Notes under the pieces: model-generated | Told to the model about the DNA's origin: nothing | What the model saw: only the letters and a program-made list of their open reading frames with translations | Databases searched by the model: none | Made by a program: the position numbers and the translations under genes | NCBI GenBank assembly: GCA_021820525.1 | Contig: JAKADM010000007.1 | Span: 17,168-81,167, forward strand | DNA length: 64,000 nucleotides | Direction of reading: 5' to 3' | Source of the DNA: Thermoplasmata archaeon | Lineage (GTDB): Archaea > Thermoplasmatota > Thermoplasmata > Thermoplasmatales > Thermoplasmataceae | Shown: one piece after another, positions 63,309 through 64,000 of the stretch | How the letters are laid out: every line of letters starts with the position of its first letter | Numbering within the stretch: position 1 is the first letter of the stretch

Positions 63309-64000
63309 ATGGCTAAAGTATCACTAATAGGTTACTCAATAAGAATTAGGAGGACAAGATCCAAAGAGTATACTGATTTATATTCATTTGATGGAACTAC
63401 TGATCTATTTTCCGTATTCAGTCAATACTTTAGGAGATACTCTAACCCCGGTTCAAATACTCAATATGCAGTAGAGAATGTACCCCATACAGATAACAAG
63501 ACCATATCAATCGAATCTGTACAGACTAACAACAGAACAATACAGGGAGTTATCAGAACCGGTGATTATGGCTACAGTACTCCAATAGTCAACCGTCAAA
63601 GTCATCAACTTTCCTATACTAAAAATAAGGATGATACAGAATTAGCCCCTCTTTCATTTTTGTTGTACATTCCGAAGAAAGGGGATGTTCCTTTAGAAAA
63701 AATGGGAATAGCTATCTTTCAAAAATTCAGGAAAAGTGGTTTAAAGGGTGTATTTCAATCTCACTTTCAAGATTTCTTTGCACAGGGTTTTCCCGACTAT
63801 TTGTTAGAGATGATCCCACTTACACCTGAAGAAGTTGTATCGGCCTTTAAAAATGGGATTATTAAAAGTGCCAAATTGATCTCACACTCGCCCTCCGGTG
63901 ATCTAGCCAACTATTATTCAACAGAAGACGATGATAGAGGTAAGATCATATTAGGATTTGAAGGGGGAAATTTTGACCCTAGATTCATAGATAAACTCAT
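63309..64000 (+). CDS. Unrecognised protein, C-terminus cut off by window edge
   Basis: At least 230 residues, open to the window end. Begins MAKVSLIGYSIRIRRTRSKE, then a small beta-rich segment (TIQGVIRTGDYGYSTPIVN) and PLSFLLYIPKKGDVPLEKMGIAIFQKFRKSGLKGVF. No membrane segments, no motif I know. The N-terminal halves of some phage-defence proteins of unknown function have a similar 'fusion of small beta module plus helical body' look, but I cannot name a family. It lies downstream of a restriction system and the structured element, so a defence or mobile-element role is possible. Its composition is AT-rich like mod-res. Confidence 0.7.
   Translation, partial: MAKVSLIGYSIRIRRTRSKEYTDLYSFDGTTDLFSVFSQYFRRYSNPGSNTQYAVENVPHTDNKTISIESVQTNNRTIQGVIRTGDYGYSTPIVNRQSHQLSYTKNKDDTELAPLSFLLYIPKKGDVPLEKMGIAIFQKFRKSGLKGVFQSHFQDFFAQGFPDYLLEMIPLTPEEVVSAFKNGIIKSAKLISHSPSGDLANYYSTEDDDRGKIILGFEGGNFDPRFIDKL

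Noticed and set aside
63441..63458. Possible copy of the tRNA-Ala 3' end (GGTTCAAAT)
   Set aside because: Only about nine bases match and they lie inside an open reading frame. This length is expected by chance in 64 kb, so it is not an attachment site.

Overview
The window looks like a chromosome segment of a thermoacidophilic euryarchaeon of the Thermoplasmatales (Ferroplasma/Cuniculiplasma-like; the genus cannot be fixed by eye). Support comes from a euryarchaeal replication set (PCNA, RPA with its COG3390 partner, RFC small subunit, Hef-type helicase), a GHMP-type archaeal shikimate kinase, split glycine decarboxylase subunits, a GvpD/KaiC-like ATPase, a roughly 38% GC core that favours AGG for arginine, and TATA-like boxes 24-28 nt upstream of start codons, as expected for leaderless transcripts. 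Internal operon genes instead overlap by 1-4 bp or carry GGTGA-type ribosome binding sites.

Layout. 1-10.2 kb: partial queD and an SDR, tRNA-Arg(CCU), PCNA, an uncharacterised protein, gcvPA-gcvPB, the RPA pair, and mtnP with a beta-CASP nuclease. 10.5-25.4 kb: two MarC proteins, a second SDR, the GvpD-like ATPase, hemB, an M61 peptidase, a COG1395 regulator, gcvH-rlmE, thpR, aroD, several hypotheticals and a PiT/DUF47 phosphate module. 25.5-28.9 kb: a complete dTDP-rhamnose operon (rfbA-D-C-B). 28.9-36.8 kb: an HxlR regulator, a cytochrome bd operon with an extra membrane gene, mqnD, carbamate kinase, a phosphoribosyltransferase, tRNA-Glu(UUC) and a paralogue of the protein at 2.5 kb. 37.2-50 kb: a 960-residue membrane protein, an FkbM methyltransferase, aroB-aroE-aroK-aroA-argS and a 998-residue anchored surface protein. 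50-57.7 kb: an amidohydrolase, rtcB, small regulators, a GNAT, a CPBP protease, purN, RFC and the helicase.

57.8-64 kb is accessory in character. It starts right after tRNA-Ala(CGC) and holds a possibly broken winged-helix gene and a Type III restriction-modification pair (mod-res). A hairpin-dense element of about 420 bp follows, at 58% GC by hand count against about 25-38% around it, and then an unrecognised gene that runs off the window. This element, with nested stems, two related C-rich modules, a possible loop-to-downstream pseudoknot and a TATA-like palindrome at its upstream edge, is the best candidate here for something undescribed.

Together the genes cover DNA replication and repair, one-carbon/glycine metabolism, aromatic amino-acid synthesis (first steps split between 20.9 and 41-45 kb), aerobic respiration, surface glycan and glycoprotein synthesis, RNA repair, and a defence island. 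No CRISPR array, complete insertion sequence or rRNA gene was seen.
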